Numbered from the stretch's first letter, positions 34,708 through 43,179 are shown. The stretch is DNA of 64,000 nucleotides from Actinomadura sp. 6K520 (GCF_004349245.1 NZ_SMLC01000018.1:1-64000), one strand, 5' to 3'. Translations and numbers: made by a program. The notes: a model not told the origin generated them from the sequence alone.

Positions 34708-35313
34708 TTACGCGAGCTCACCAGTTTCACGGTGCTGTTCAGCGGTCCAGGCGGTGATGACGATCGCGAGTGAAGCGACGATCATTCCCGGCGGGAACGG
34801 CGGCCCCAGCGACAGCAGGGCGGCGAGGGCGAACAAGACCGCCGCGCTGCGCGGGACGGAGCGGCGACGCCACCCGGCGATCGCCAGGCCGAGGAAGCCG
34901 ACCAGGCACAGGATCGACTTCGGAGCCATCCCGCCAAGGACCCACGGGGACGCGAAGAACAGCCCGTCGAACGTCGCGTTGTCGGTGTTGACGGCTGCGG
35001 CGACGATGATCGTGGCCTGGCCCCATGCGACGGCCCCGGCGAACCACACGCCGGCGGCCGAGGCCAGGACCGCCCACTGCGGGAGCGCCGTCCGCCACCT
35101 CGCCAGGGCAAGTGAGACGATCAGGCAGCCGACCGCGGCGAGCGCGCTGGCGACGACGTTGACGGGATGGTGGTAGGCCTCCCTCGGCGGCAGACCGTTC
35201 AACGCGATGAAGCCGAGCGACCCCGCCACGATGAGCGCCGGGCCCGCCAGGAACGGGAAGGCGGTGGTGTGCCGTCGAACGGGCTTCTGCACAGTGTGGG
35301 CGGTGTTGGTCAT
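34708..35313 (-). CDS. Five-to-six-helix membrane protein
   Basis: A 201-residue integral membrane protein with helices at FPFLAGPALIVAGSLGFIAL, VVASALAAVGCLIVSLAL, WAVLASAAGVWFAGAVAW, ILCLVGFLGLAIAGW, AAVLFALAALL and MIVASLAIVITAW. I do not recognise a named family. The ATG at 35313 overlaps the VOC gene stop (ATGA), and AGGAG lies 8 bases upstream. Co-transcription with the VOC protein under the TetR-type operator suggests a role in the same stress or detoxification response. Confidence 0.8.
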   Translation of the reverse strand: MTNTAHTVQKPVRRHTTAFPFLAGPALIVAGSLGFIALNGLPPREAYHHPVNVVASALAAVGCLIVSLALARWRTALPQWAVLASAAGVWFAGAVAWGQATIIVAAAVNTDNATFDGLFFASPWVLGGMAPKSILCLVGFLGLAIAGWRRRSVPRSAAVLFALAALLSLGPPFPPGMIVASLAIVITAWTAEQHRETGELA

Positions 35314-35774
35314 CGGTGTGCTCCTGGGGTCGCAGGTGGCGCGGTACGCCCGTATCCGGGTCGTTCGGACTGGTCGATGTGGTGCGGCTGCTCGGTGTAG
35401 AGGTGGATCTCGATCCCGTTCGGGTCGTTGAGCACGACGATCCACCCGAGCGTGGCGTCGATGATCGGGGAGTGCGGGACGTCCAGTTCGTCGAGCCAGG
35501 CCGCCCAGTCCTCGAGAGCGGCGCGGTCGTCAACAAGGAGGTTGACGAGGTTAAATTCTTCGACGCCCGCCGCGTGGCCGGGACTCTCGCGAAGTGCGAA
35601 CCAGGTGCCGCCGATTCCGGGAAGGTGCCCGCTGACCCCCCGCACGACTGCGTCCGCGTCGGGGAACTCCAGCTCGACCACGAATAGGAGGGTCCGCTCG
35701 TACCATGCCCGGCTCTCCGCGAGGTCTCGGACGGGCAGCTTCACGGCGTGGATTCCGTGGAGTCCGGGCGACAT
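35310..35774 (-). CDS. VOC/glyoxalase superfamily protein
   Basis: A 154-residue vicinal-oxygen-chelate fold protein with two beta-alpha-beta units: GIHAVKLPVRDLAESRAWYER (N-terminal His as candidate ligand) and WIVVLNDPNGIEIHLYTEQP (C-terminal Glu/His). Members include glyoxalase I, extradiol dioxygenases and antibiotic-resistance proteins; no specific activity can be assigned. GGAGGA precedes the ATG at 35774 by 6 bases. It heads a two-gene unit with the membrane protein and is divergent from a TetR regulator across a 60-base spacer containing a palindrome. Confidence 0.88.
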   Translation of the reverse strand: MSPGLHGIHAVKLPVRDLAESRAWYERTLLFVVELEFPDADAVVRGVSGHLPGIGGTWFALRESPGHAAGVEEFNLVNLLVDDRAALEDWAAWLDELDVPHSPIIDATLGWIVVLNDPNGIEIHLYTEQPHHIDQSERPGYGRTAPPATPGAHR

Positions 35775-35789
35775 GCTCACTCCTCCAAT

Positions 35790-35814
35790 TTGACCGCAGT
35801 CTGACTGCAGTGAA
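35790..35814. promoter_or_regulatory. Palindromic operator between VOC gene and TetR gene
   Basis: The core GCAGTC-T-GACTGC (35796-35808) is a perfect inverted repeat, and most flanking pairs out to 35790/35814 also match. It lies midway in the 60-base spacer between the divergent genes, the usual place for a TetR operator repressing both. Confidence 0.7.
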
Positions 35815-35834
35815 TTTCTGCTAGTGTCCGCCTC

Positions 35835-36473
35835 ATGGAGGACGCCGTCAAGAGGCCGTACAAGTCCCGTGTCCGAGCAGCGGCCGCGGCCGAGAAGCGG
35901 GCGGCCATCAGGACGGCGGCGATGGACCTATTTCTCCAGAAGGGCTACAGCGCGACCACCCTGAAGGAGGTGGCGGCGCGCGCGGGCGTCGGGGAGCGGA
36001 CGCTGTACGACGGTTTTCCGACGAAGGGGGCCCTCTTCGAGCACGTGGCCGCCGTCGCGATCACCGGCGACGAGGAGCCGGTCGCCCTGGCCGATCGTCC
36101 CGAGTTCCAGGCCGCGCTCACCGAACGCGACCCCCACCGTGCGGTGGCCCTCTACGCCGCCTACTCGGCCGAGGTGCTGGAACGCGCGGCCCCGCTGATC
36201 AACGTTGCGATCGAGTCGGCCGGCGCGGACCCCGTCCTGCGCCGCTTCTCCGACCAGGGCGCCGCCGCCACCCGGGCCAACACCCGCGCGTTCGTGGACT
36301 CCCTGGTGAAGCATCGCCTGCTGGAGGGCGACCCTGAAGACCTGGCCATGGCCGCCTTCGCCCTCGTCGTCCCCCTGGTCCACCAGCAGATGCGACGTGA
36401 CCTCGGCTGGTCGGCACAGCGCTACCAGCGATGGCTAGAGTCTTCCCTGGCCCGGATCCTGCTGGGACGCTGA
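35835..36473 (+). CDS. TetR/AcrR family transcriptional regulator
   Basis: A 212-residue repressor. The helix-turn-helix lies at residues ~24-68 (IRTAAMDLFLQKGYSATTLKEVAARAGVGERTLYDGFPTKGALFEHV, the standard TetR_N pattern); the rest is an all-helical ligand-binding and dimerisation domain (LYAAYSAEVLERAAPLINV, MAAFALVVPLVHQQM). It very probably binds the palindrome at 35790-35814 and controls itself and the divergent VOC/membrane genes. The inducer is unknown. Confidence 0.93.
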   Translation: MEDAVKRPYKSRVRAAAAAEKRAAIRTAAMDLFLQKGYSATTLKEVAARAGVGERTLYDGFPTKGALFEHVAAVAITGDEEPVALADRPEFQAALTERDPHRAVALYAAYSAEVLERAAPLINVAIESAGADPVLRRFSDQGAAATRANTRAFVDSLVKHRLLEGDPEDLAMAAFALVVPLVHQQMRRDLGWSAQRYQRWLESSLARILLGR

Positions 36474-36539
36474 CCTGCCGCTACGGGACATGATCGCGGT
36501 GACCGGCGAAGGATCCGCTGATCGTGTGCCCGGTTTCAC

Positions 36540-36817
36540 AGGCGGGCGGGTCAGCTTCGACATCGCCGAGAAACTCACCCGTGAAGGCGTCCCGTCCCCG
36601 TCGGCGGCCCAGCAACCAGCACAGGGGTTCGGGTGGCCTGGTCGAAGTCGACGTGCGGATCATCATCACCAACCCGCGCTACACCGGCCGCCAGGTCTGG
36701 AACAAGCAGCGCAAGGACGATCGCCCTCTGCCAAACCACCAAGGCTGCGCTGGGCGTACCACCCCAGAAACAGCCAGTGGAAGCCAGGATGCTCCCGACT
36801 TCCACATGTGCTAATGG
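36540..36817 (+). pseudogene. Serine recombinase remnant
   Basis: Two stretches in different frames match the middle of large serine recombinases: FTGGRVSFDIAEKLTREGVPSPS, then VRIIITNPRYTGRQVWNKQRKDD. The intact recombinase at 41691-43088 has the parallel VAGIARELNERGVPCPS and ENPRYTGRQVWDRQ. The catalytic domain is missing, and the zinc ribbon appears lost. Its end (stop TAA in ATGTGCTAAT) resembles the end of the intact gene, and both are followed by the same 13-bp sequence. Confidence 0.75.
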
Positions 36818-37282
36818 TTTGTGTCCGAGGGGTGATCACAACCAATTTCACATGCCGCCGACAACCCCAATCGGCGACGTTCACCGCATTACGGTGGGTG
36901 ACTAGCCGCGTGCCATGCCCTGTCGCGATGGTTCGAGCCCGTACGGGGTTGCGCGCGCGTACGAGCTCTACGTTATCGCCGCCTCGCCGCCCCAGGAGCC
37001 TGCCAACTCCAAAGGAATGGGCCATGCCCAACTGAACCAGCCGCTGGTTGGAATCAAGTACGCAAGCGAGCGCCAACCGCTGATCCACGCCAGACGCCTG
37101 CCTGGCAACCCCGCATCCGCATTTCTGATCGAGTCAGGGTGGGGAACAGTCCTCGCGTGCACGAGACCGACAATCTGGTTACGCTCCGTCTGCGGGGGGT
37201 GTGATAACCATTTCCGCGCGGGGCCGGCAGGACATCGCCGGCGAGGCGGAACTTTCGTCGGGGGCTGCCCGGTGCAGGCGTG
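36815..37282. other. Non-coding region beside the recombinase remnant
   Basis: About 470 bases, lower in GC than the surroundings. Apart from the 13-bp repeat at 36821-36833, I see no gene, hairpin or other recognisable element. Confidence 0.4.
36821..36833 (+). repeat. Candidate attachment-site repeat (left)
   Basis: TGTGTCCGAGGGG is identical to 43092-43104, which covers the 3' end of tRNA-Leu (on the minus strand). It lies just after the serine recombinase remnant, mirroring the position of the tRNA after the intact recombinase. Probably the distal att scar of an integrated element. Confidence 0.55.
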
Positions 37283-37576
37283 TCAGCCGCCCAGCTTCAC
37301 GAGCAGCGAGCGCAGGTGAGGTGCCGCGGCGTTCTCCTGGCCGCGCTTCACCCACGCCGCGATGTGTTCGCTGACCAACTCGGCTAGGCTCGCGCGCTCG
37401 TCGTCGCTGAGCTCGACCGTGGTCGTGGTGCTGGTCCGGCAGTCGTGAGCGGCGAAAAGGATGTCCCCGACCGGCCAGACGACACGCCGCCGCGCCGCCC
37501 GCCTACGCGGCCGACTTCTGCCATACCGTGGCAGTCCCCTCGAGGCTTGCCCTGGGGAGCCGCCCGAGGTCATCAC
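37283..37576 (-). CDS. Small hypothetical protein, possibly truncated
   Basis: A 97-codon frame whose last ~45 residues look genuine (VELSDDERASLAELVSEHI, AAWVKRGQENAAAPHL): acidic, helical and coding-like. The first half is Arg-rich and looks like non-coding read-through. No ATG, GTG or TTG with a ribosome site lies near the credible part, so this is probably the tail of a gene truncated on island integration. No family recognised. Confidence 0.3.
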   Translation of the reverse strand: MMTSGGSPGQASRGLPRYGRSRPRRRAARRRVVWPVGDILFAAHDCRTSTTTTVELSDDERASLAELVSEHIAAWVKRGQENAAAPHLRSLLVKLGG

Positions 37577-37906
37577 CTCGTGGAGGAGCTACTTCGACCC
37601 CTCAGGCGGGCTCGGGGACATCGTCCTGAGTGATCGGCGCGATCGGGGTCTTCACCGTGGTCGCGCCGACGGGCAGGGCCGCTTCCGCGGTCCTGCCCGT
37701 CGGTGGTCTGTTCTTGGTGCGCGTGCGGCGTGCGCGCGGTGCAGCGACCAGGTCCTTGCGATGCGGCAGGGCCACCACGGCCGGTCGTTCGGCGTCTCGC
37801 CCATGCGGTGCCTCCCCGAGGGGCACCCCGATTATGCGTGGTGCCCTCCGCGCGCCGAGCCTCTGACCGCACCCGGCGCCGCGTTGCGTTGGTTTGATGT
37901 GGTGCG
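37577..37906. other. Region without a supported gene
   Basis: About 330 bases. A minus-strand frame here ends LPVGATTVKTPIAPITQDDV and reads smoothly for ~70 codons, but it is Arg/Pro rich and lacks a ribosome site, so I do not call it. Confidence 0.4.
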
Positions 37907-38830
37907 TCACGTTCGTGCGGTGCGGCGGAAACGTCCGGGTGGGACGTCGTACTGCCGCTTGAACGCGTTGGCGAGAGCGACTTGGGATGAATAGCCCACG
38001 CAGGCGGCGATTTGCTCCAGGGAGTCGTCGGTCTCGCGGAGCATGCTCGCCGCGGCGGTCAGCCGCCACCAGGTCAGGTAGGCCAGTGGCGGCTGGCGGG
38101 TCGCGGCCGTGAACCGGCGGGCGAACGCCGCCCGCGACAGCCCCGCCTGATCCGCGAGCGACTGGACGGTCCAGGCCCGCGCGGGATCCTGGTGGATGGC
38201 GTGCAGCGCCGAGCTGATCGGCGGGTCGGCCAGTGCCGCGGCCCAGCCCGCGCCACCGGGATCGCGCGGCCGGTCCTCGAACCAGGCGCGCAGCACGTGC
38301 AGCAGCAGCATGTCGAGCAGGAGCGGGACGAGCGCCGCGCCGCCGGGACGAGACGTCCCGAGCTCCCGGCCGAGAGCGTCGAGTGTCGTGCGCAGGTCGT
38401 CGTGCCGTCCGACCTGCGCGGGCAGGTGGAGCACCGCGGGAATGTCGCGCAGCAGCGGGTGGGTGCGGTCCGGGTCGAGCCGGTAGCCGCCGCACAGCGT
38501 CACCACATCGCCGTCTTCGGCTGGCCGCCGCGGCGGGTGCGCGGCCTCGACCAACGGTGTGGCCGGGTCGTCGGCCATGCCGTAGCCGTCTCCGCGCGGT
38601 GTGAAGATCACGTCGCCGGGTCCGACGGCGACCGGTGCGCGGCCGTCTACCAGCAGCGAGCATGACCCGCGGAGGAGCACGGTGAACCCTGCGGTTCCAG
38701 GGTTTGGCGGGAACCGCATCCCCCACGGCGAGCGCAGCTCGGCACGCGCGAAACCGGGCCGCCCGATGCGCATGCTCGCGATCACATCGCTCAACCAACC
38801 CTGTGTCCGAGCGGCACGCCCTGAAGGCAC
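37907..38830 (-). CDS. AraC family regulator with cupin sensor domain
   Basis: A 307-residue regulator. The N-terminal ~170 residues match the cupin_6/AraC-binding domain (WLSDVIASMRIGRPGFAR, FTVLLRGSCSLLVDG, GPGDVIFTPRG). The C-terminal AraC pair of helix-turn-helix motifs includes WTVQSLADQAGLSRAAFARRF and SLEQIAACVGYSSQVALANAFKRQYDVPPGRFR. It probably activates or represses a catabolic or drug-response gene on binding a small molecule. GTG start with AAGG 4 bases upstream. Within the candidate tRNA-Leu island; no obvious target gene next to it. Confidence 0.92.
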   Translation of the reverse strand: MPSGRAARTQGWLSDVIASMRIGRPGFARAELRSPWGMRFPPNPGTAGFTVLLRGSCSLLVDGRAPVAVGPGDVIFTPRGDGYGMADDPATPLVEAAHPPRRPAEDGDVVTLCGGYRLDPDRTHPLLRDIPAVLHLPAQVGRHDDLRTTLDALGRELGTSRPGGAALVPLLLDMLLLHVLRAWFEDRPRDPGGAGWAAALADPPISSALHAIHQDPARAWTVQSLADQAGLSRAAFARRFTAATRQPPLAYLTWWRLTAAASMLRETDDSLEQIAACVGYSSQVALANAFKRQYDVPPGRFRRTART

Positions 38831-38890
38831 CTGGCCTTGCTGGTGCCCGATCGGTGGTCCGTGCCGGATCGCGGTCGGAGGTTCGGGTGG

Positions 38891-40324
38891 CTAGTCGGCC
38901 GGTCGGTGGTAGGTGGTCGTTTGACCTCTTCCGCCGTGTTGTTCGATGAGTCTCCGGCGGCGCAACTCGCGGAGGACCTTGCGGATGTTGGGGGCGGTCA
39001 GGTTCAGCTGACGCTGGAGTTCCGCCACGGTTCGTGCGCCGGTCGCCAGCGCGTCGTAGACGCGCAGCTCTGTCTGGTTGAGGTCGTCGCCGGGCCGCGT
39101 TGTGGAGGCGGCCCTCCGGAGGAGGACCGTGAAACGGATACCGGCGTCGATGTAGTGCGCAGGTGGGAGCTCCGCTTCGGCGAGGGTTCTGGTCACGATG
39201 GGGATGCCAGAGGCGAGGGCTTCGATGACGCGGGCGCCGCCGTCGGGGGTGCGGACATGCTGGCAGATGGCGACGAGCCGGGCGTTGCGGGCCGAGGTCA
39301 CGGCCTCGCGGCCGAGCCTCTCGACGGTGATGCCGTAGAGACCACCGGGATTGGAGACGATGAGGCGGTCACGGCGCAGGCGTACCTCGACGGCCATGCC
39401 AGCCGACCAGTGGTCGAGGTCGCGGTGGACGAGCGCGTTGGCGATGATCTCGCGGAAGGCAATGAGGGGGAAAGCCGGTTCGTCGTGGACGGTGCCGTCG
39501 GGTGCCGAGACGATCGCGGTGTCGAAGGTCCGTCGTGCCCAGGCGAGTGCCTCGTCGAGCATGAGGGGGATCGGGCCTGTGATGGTGGCCTGGTTGCGGG
39601 CGCGTGATCCCGCCGGGTCGTTCGGCAGTGGTTCGGCCGATGCCTGGATGACGAACCGCGGGAACCATTCCTGCGGGTGCACGCCCAGGGACAGCAGGCC
39701 GGCGACCGTGGGCGTCCCGTCGGGCGTCGTCACCCCCGCGCGGCGGAGGAGTTCCGCGCTGTCGCGGAAACGGCCCAGCCCGTGGGGGTCCCGTTCGCGC
39801 ACCGACCGCAGGAAGCCCTCAACGAGATCACTGTCGAGGTCATCGCGGGTGGCGCCGTCGACCGGGGCCCGGTCGAACAGGGGCGGCTGCCGTGCGGCGA
39901 GGAATGCCTGCTCCTCAAGGACCGACAGTTCGAAGTCCCCGTCGTACCCGCGCAGGTAGGCCGTGCCGGATCCGGTCACGCGGCACGGTTTCGCCGACGG
40001 ATCGCACTCGTGAACGTGCGCGACGACGACCGGCATTCCCTCGACAACCCCGTCTTCCACGGTGATCCGGACGGGTGGGGTGAACGAGCGTGCCTTTGCG
40101 GCGATGCCTTGCTTGAGCTTCTGCGGATCGGTGAGCGGTACGGGTCGGAAGCCCGTCGCCTCATCGAGCCCCAGGATGATCGTGCCGCCGCCCGGAAGGT
40201 TCGCCAGGGCGCTGAGTGTCGAGGTCAACGACTGCGGCAGCCCGCCGGCGGCCGACTTGACCTCCACGTCCGACGAGTCGCCGCCCGCTGTGCGCAGACG
40301 TTCCACCAGGTCGTCCAGATTCAT
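38891..40324 (-). CDS. AlbA/Schlafen-type ATP-binding transcriptional regulator
   Basis: A 477-residue protein with three parts: an AlbA_2 (Schlafen-type, divergent AAA_4) DNA/RNA-binding N-terminus (SDVEVKSAAGGLPQSLTSTL, LANLPGGGTIILGLDE); a central GHKL-like HATPase_c_4 region (FPLIAFREIIANALVHRDLDHW, RDRLIVSNPGGLYG); and a C-terminal winged helix (DLNQTELRVYDALATG, LTAPNIRKVLREL, LIEQHG). Proteins of this type regulate transcription, often of themselves, and some belong to defence loci. Just upstream lies a strong inverted repeat (40335-40363). The ATG at 40324 is 6 bases inside a GTG at 40330; neither has a clear Shine-Dalgarno, so leaderless initiation is possible. Confidence 0.88.
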   Translation of the reverse strand: MNLDDLVERLRTAGGDSSDVEVKSAAGGLPQSLTSTLSALANLPGGGTIILGLDEATGFRPVPLTDPQKLKQGIAAKARSFTPPVRITVEDGVVEGMPVVVAHVHECDPSAKPCRVTGSGTAYLRGYDGDFELSVLEEQAFLAARQPPLFDRAPVDGATRDDLDSDLVEGFLRSVRERDPHGLGRFRDSAELLRRAGVTTPDGTPTVAGLLSLGVHPQEWFPRFVIQASAEPLPNDPAGSRARNQATITGPIPLMLDEALAWARRTFDTAIVSAPDGTVHDEPAFPLIAFREIIANALVHRDLDHWSAGMAVEVRLRRDRLIVSNPGGLYGITVERLGREAVTSARNARLVAICQHVRTPDGGARVIEALASGIPIVTRTLAEAELPPAHYIDAGIRFTVLLRRAASTTRPGDDLNQTELRVYDALATGARTVAELQRQLNLTAPNIRKVLRELRRRRLIEQHGGRGQTTTYHRPAD

Positions 40325-40334
40325 GCTCACGCGC

Positions 40335-40363
40335 CAAATGTAACGGAGGTGGGGTTACATTTG
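40335..40363. promoter_or_regulatory. Perfect 10-bp inverted repeat operator
   Basis: CAAATGTAAC (40335-40344) and GTTACATTTG (40354-40363) are exact inverted copies separated by 9 bases. A third half-site, GTTGCATTTG (40375-40384, 9 of 10), lies exactly 21 bases (two helical turns) further. The array sits directly before the AlbA-type regulator start, suggesting autoregulation. Confidence 0.8.
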
Positions 40364-40396
40364 CCGTCGATTCAGTTGCATTTGGGGGGTGTTCGC

Positions 40397-41413
40397 TCAG
40401 CTGCGTGTCGGCGACGTGGGTGAGCTTCCCTGGGTGCTGATCCTTTTCGCGAACGCGAGGAAGCCCTCATGGCCGGGCAACTCCTTCAGACAGTCACGCA
40501 TCAGGGCACGAGCTCTGTCTGGAGCGCCGGTCTGGATCGCGCGGCGGGCTTGGATGTAGGTGAGTTCGGGACCGGCGAGCTGGGGATGGGTGACGAGCCG
40601 GTCGAGCAGATGGTCGGCATCAGTGCCTTCCAGGCGTTCGAGTAGAAGCAGATGCCACTCCGAGAGATCACCGGCGCGCTCCCTACGAGAGTAATCGGCG
40701 TCGACGCCGTAGATCCCGGGGGCGGCGGTTCGGGCCTGGTCGAGTGCTGTCAGGTAGTGGCCGGCGAAGTCGGCCCAGGCGTCGCTGCCCCGCAGCAGCC
40801 CGGCAAGAACGGTGGCGAGGGTGGTCTCCTTCTCGCTGAGGCGGCCCCATCCGGAACGGGTCCATCCGTACTCCTGCTCCCAGCGGATGAGCTGCGGCGC
40901 GGCCAGCCGCGCGAAACCGGTGAACCCGTGGTGTTCGCGCAGACCTTGCCACAGGGCGGCGACGGCATCGGAGACGACGAAGCCGGCGGCCTCCACGGGA
41001 TCCTCGGAATGGAACAGATCGTAGTTCTTGATTTCGCAGGCCAGGTCGATGAGCTGCTCAAGTGCGGCGGCGCCGGTCGGGACGTCGAGAGCGAGCACGG
41101 AGCGCGCGTCCTTGGCCAGACGCTGAAAGGTGAAGCGCCACCGACTGCGTTCCTTGGGTGATACGCGCCGATCCCCGGCCATGTAGGCGCCCGCGCGGGC
41201 GAGTGACACGAAGTCGGTGACGTCGCGCAAGACCTCTTGGGGGCCGATCCGCTCCTTGTCGGCAACGGCCGGCTTGGTGTTGGCGGGCTGGAGTTCGGTC
41301 TCGATGCGCTCCCGGAACTGCTTGGTGCCCCGCCAGTACAACGTCCACAGCAGCTTCCTCAACGCGTCATCGTCGAGACCGGCCAGTTCCTTGTAGAACG
41401 CGTCCTTGTTCAT
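40397..41413 (-). CDS. Hypothetical protein, helical repeat-like
   Basis: A 338-residue protein I do not recognise. The start MNKDAFYKELAGLDDDALRKLLWTLYWRG resembles a short helical domain found at the N-terminus of some uncharacterised actinobacterial proteins. The rest is all-helical and Leu/Ala rich, with a tail reminiscent of TPR/HEAT-like helices (HLLLLERLEGTDADHLLDRL, ARRAIQTGAPDRARALMRDCL). No catalytic motif or membrane segment is seen. It ends 73 bases before the AlbA-type regulator in the same direction, with the operator array between them, so the two may be functionally paired though separately regulated. ATG at 41413; GTG at 41428 is an alternative. Confidence 0.7.
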   Translation of the reverse strand: MNKDAFYKELAGLDDDALRKLLWTLYWRGTKQFRERIETELQPANTKPAVADKERIGPQEVLRDVTDFVSLARAGAYMAGDRRVSPKERSRWRFTFQRLAKDARSVLALDVPTGAAALEQLIDLACEIKNYDLFHSEDPVEAAGFVVSDAVAALWQGLREHHGFTGFARLAAPQLIRWEQEYGWTRSGWGRLSEKETTLATVLAGLLRGSDAWADFAGHYLTALDQARTAAPGIYGVDADYSRRERAGDLSEWHLLLLERLEGTDADHLLDRLVTHPQLAGPELTYIQARRAIQTGAPDRARALMRDCLKELPGHEGFLAFAKRISTQGSSPTSPTRS

Positions 41414-41690
41414 TCGCTTCGTCGCCACGACCGTCGATCGTAAACGCTGGAACTTGCCTGCGCCCTCCGCCCGTTGACTCGCGCAGCCGCCGGGCGCGGC
41501 ATGGTCAGGGGTGGGGGAGGACGGCAACGGCAGCCGCAGTGCAGGGGCGGGACGTTGCGGCGATCAGGGGTCGGATCAGGCGAGCAAGGCGGAAGGCGCC
41601 GCGTCCGGGACGGCGTCGATGTTCGGCGTCATAGCCGACGATTCATGTCGTCAGATCGGTGTGTCACCTCATCCCCCGGAGGCCTCCACG

Positions 41691-43088
41691 ATGGCGATCC
41701 GAGAACAGTCGTCTCATGACCCGTTCGGCGAGTGGGCGAAGCGCAAGGGGCAGGCTGGCCGCCGGAAGGTCACCAGCGATGCGCGACCGGCCCGGAACGG
41801 CTTGCGCTTCGCCTTCTATGGGCGGACCTCGACCACCGGTCACCAGGATCGGCGGACATCGTACGGGTGGCAGCGCGAAGCCGCCGACTCCCTTATCACC
41901 GGCGAAGGCGCGATCGTGGCCGACTACTTCGACGCCGGATGCTCACGCGAGGTGCCGTGGTCACGACGTCCACAGGCGGCGGCACTACTCGAAGCCCTGA
42001 TGGACCGCACCTTCGATGCCATTGTGGTCGGGGAGTACGAACGAGCGTTCTCTGGAAACCAGTTCGCCGCGCTCGCTCCCCTCCTGGACGCCCACGGCAT
42101 CCGGCTGTGGCTACCGGAGGCGCTCGGTCCCGTCGACATGAACGAGCCGGCGCACCGTGCGCTCATGATGATGCTGGGCGCGCAGTCGCGGCGCGAGGTG
42201 CTGCGTGCACGGCACCGTGTCCTGGCCGCGATGCGTAACCAAGCTTGCGAGCAGGGCCGCTACCTCGGCGGCCGGCCCCCTTACGGGTACCGGCTCGTGG
42301 ACGCCGGTCCGCACCCGAACCAGGCCCACGCCCAATGGGGACGTCGCCTGCGGCGCCTCGATCCCGACCCGCTGATCGCTCCGCACGTGAGATGGATCTT
42401 CGCGCGCCGCCTCTCCGGCGTGAGCGTGGCCGGAATCGCCCGCGAACTCAACGAACGCGGCGTCCCCTGCCCGTCCCGTGTCGATCAAAAGCGAAATCCT
42501 CACCGGTCGGGGCAGGGCTGGACGCTGAACACGGTCGCCACGATCCTGGAGAACCCCCGCTACACCGGCCGTCAAGTCTGGGACCGGCAGGCCGGGTTCG
42601 ACGACACGACCGCGAGTTGGGCGATCTCCAAGAAGCCCGCCCATCCGGCGCTGGTCTCCGACACCGACTTCGTCGCCGCGCAGACGATCCGCGCCGCCAG
42701 ACCCACCCGCGATGGGAGCGTCCGCGTATACCTCCTGGCTGGCCTGCTCCTGTGCGGCCTGTGCCGTCGGCGGATGGACTCCCACTGGGTCAACGGACGC
42801 AACGGCTATCGCTGCCGCCACGGCTACAACAGCACCAAGCCGCGCTCTCGCGACGCGCCGAAGAACCTCTACCTCCGAGAAGACCACCTGCTCGACGAGT
42901 TGCTGCGGCAGCTTTCACCACGACGAGGCGAAGCTCGCTCCCCGCATGAACTCGTCGCACACCTCAAGCGCAACGGTCTCGCCATAGTCTGCGACAGGTC
43001 ATCTTGCACCGTGGTCGGCAACAACGAAGAAGAGCCCGCTCCAGGAACAACCTCCCAGATCGAGCTCTTCGCGTCACCCATGGGGTAA
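41691..43088 (+). CDS. Large serine recombinase (integrase)
   Basis: A 465-residue serine recombinase. The resolvase domain starts FAFYGRTSTT with the catalytic S47 and R45, followed by VGEYERAFSGNQFA; the recombinase domain has GRPPYGYRLV, IFARRLSGVSVAGIARELNERGVPCPS and ENPRYTGRQVWDRQ; a partial zinc ribbon (LLCGLCRRRMDSHW, YRCRHGY) follows, with the usual fourth Cys not evident. The ATG at 41691 has GGAGG 8 bases upstream. The stop lies 6 bases before the tRNA-Leu 3' end, the expected place for an integrase after insertion. It faces away from the island cargo. Probably functional; excision would need a directionality factor, not seen here. Confidence 0.9.
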   Translation: MAIREQSSHDPFGEWAKRKGQAGRRKVTSDARPARNGLRFAFYGRTSTTGHQDRRTSYGWQREAADSLITGEGAIVADYFDAGCSREVPWSRRPQAAALLEALMDRTFDAIVVGEYERAFSGNQFAALAPLLDAHGIRLWLPEALGPVDMNEPAHRALMMMLGAQSRREVLRARHRVLAAMRNQACEQGRYLGGRPPYGYRLVDAGPHPNQAHAQWGRRLRRLDPDPLIAPHVRWIFARRLSGVSVAGIARELNERGVPCPSRVDQKRNPHRSGQGWTLNTVATILENPRYTGRQVWDRQAGFDDTTASWAISKKPAHPALVSDTDFVAAQTIRAARPTRDGSVRVYLLAGLLLCGLCRRRMDSHWVNGRNGYRCRHGYNSTKPRSRDAPKNLYLREDHLLDELLRQLSPRRGEARSPHELVAHLKRNGLAIVCDRSSCTVVGNNEEEPAPGTTSQIELFASPMG

Positions 43089-43091
43089 TCC

Positions 43092-43104
43092 TGTGTCCGA
43101 GGGG
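43092..43104 (+). repeat. Candidate attachment-site repeat (right)
   Basis: TGTGTCCGAGGGG, covering the 3' acceptor end of tRNA-Leu, is identical to 36821-36833. The copies flank 6.3 kb ending in the recombinase gene. Confidence 0.55.
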
Positions 43105-43179
43105 GGACTTGAACCCCCATGCCCCGTGAAGGGCACTAGCACCTCAAGCTAGCGCGTCTGCCTATTCCGCCACCCGGAC
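43094..43179 (-). tRNA. tRNA-Leu (anticodon GAG)
   Basis: On the minus strand the acceptor arms GTCCGGG (43173-43179) and CTCGGAC (43095-43101) pair with one G-U, with discriminator A at 43094 and no encoded CCA. The anticodon stem CTAGC/GCTAG encloses loop TTGAGGT, giving anticodon GAG (Leu, CUC). A long variable arm (GTGCCCTTCACGGGCAT region) and GGGGGTTCAAGTCCCCC T-arm complete the class II tRNA. Its 3' end abuts the recombinase gene. Confidence 0.93.
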
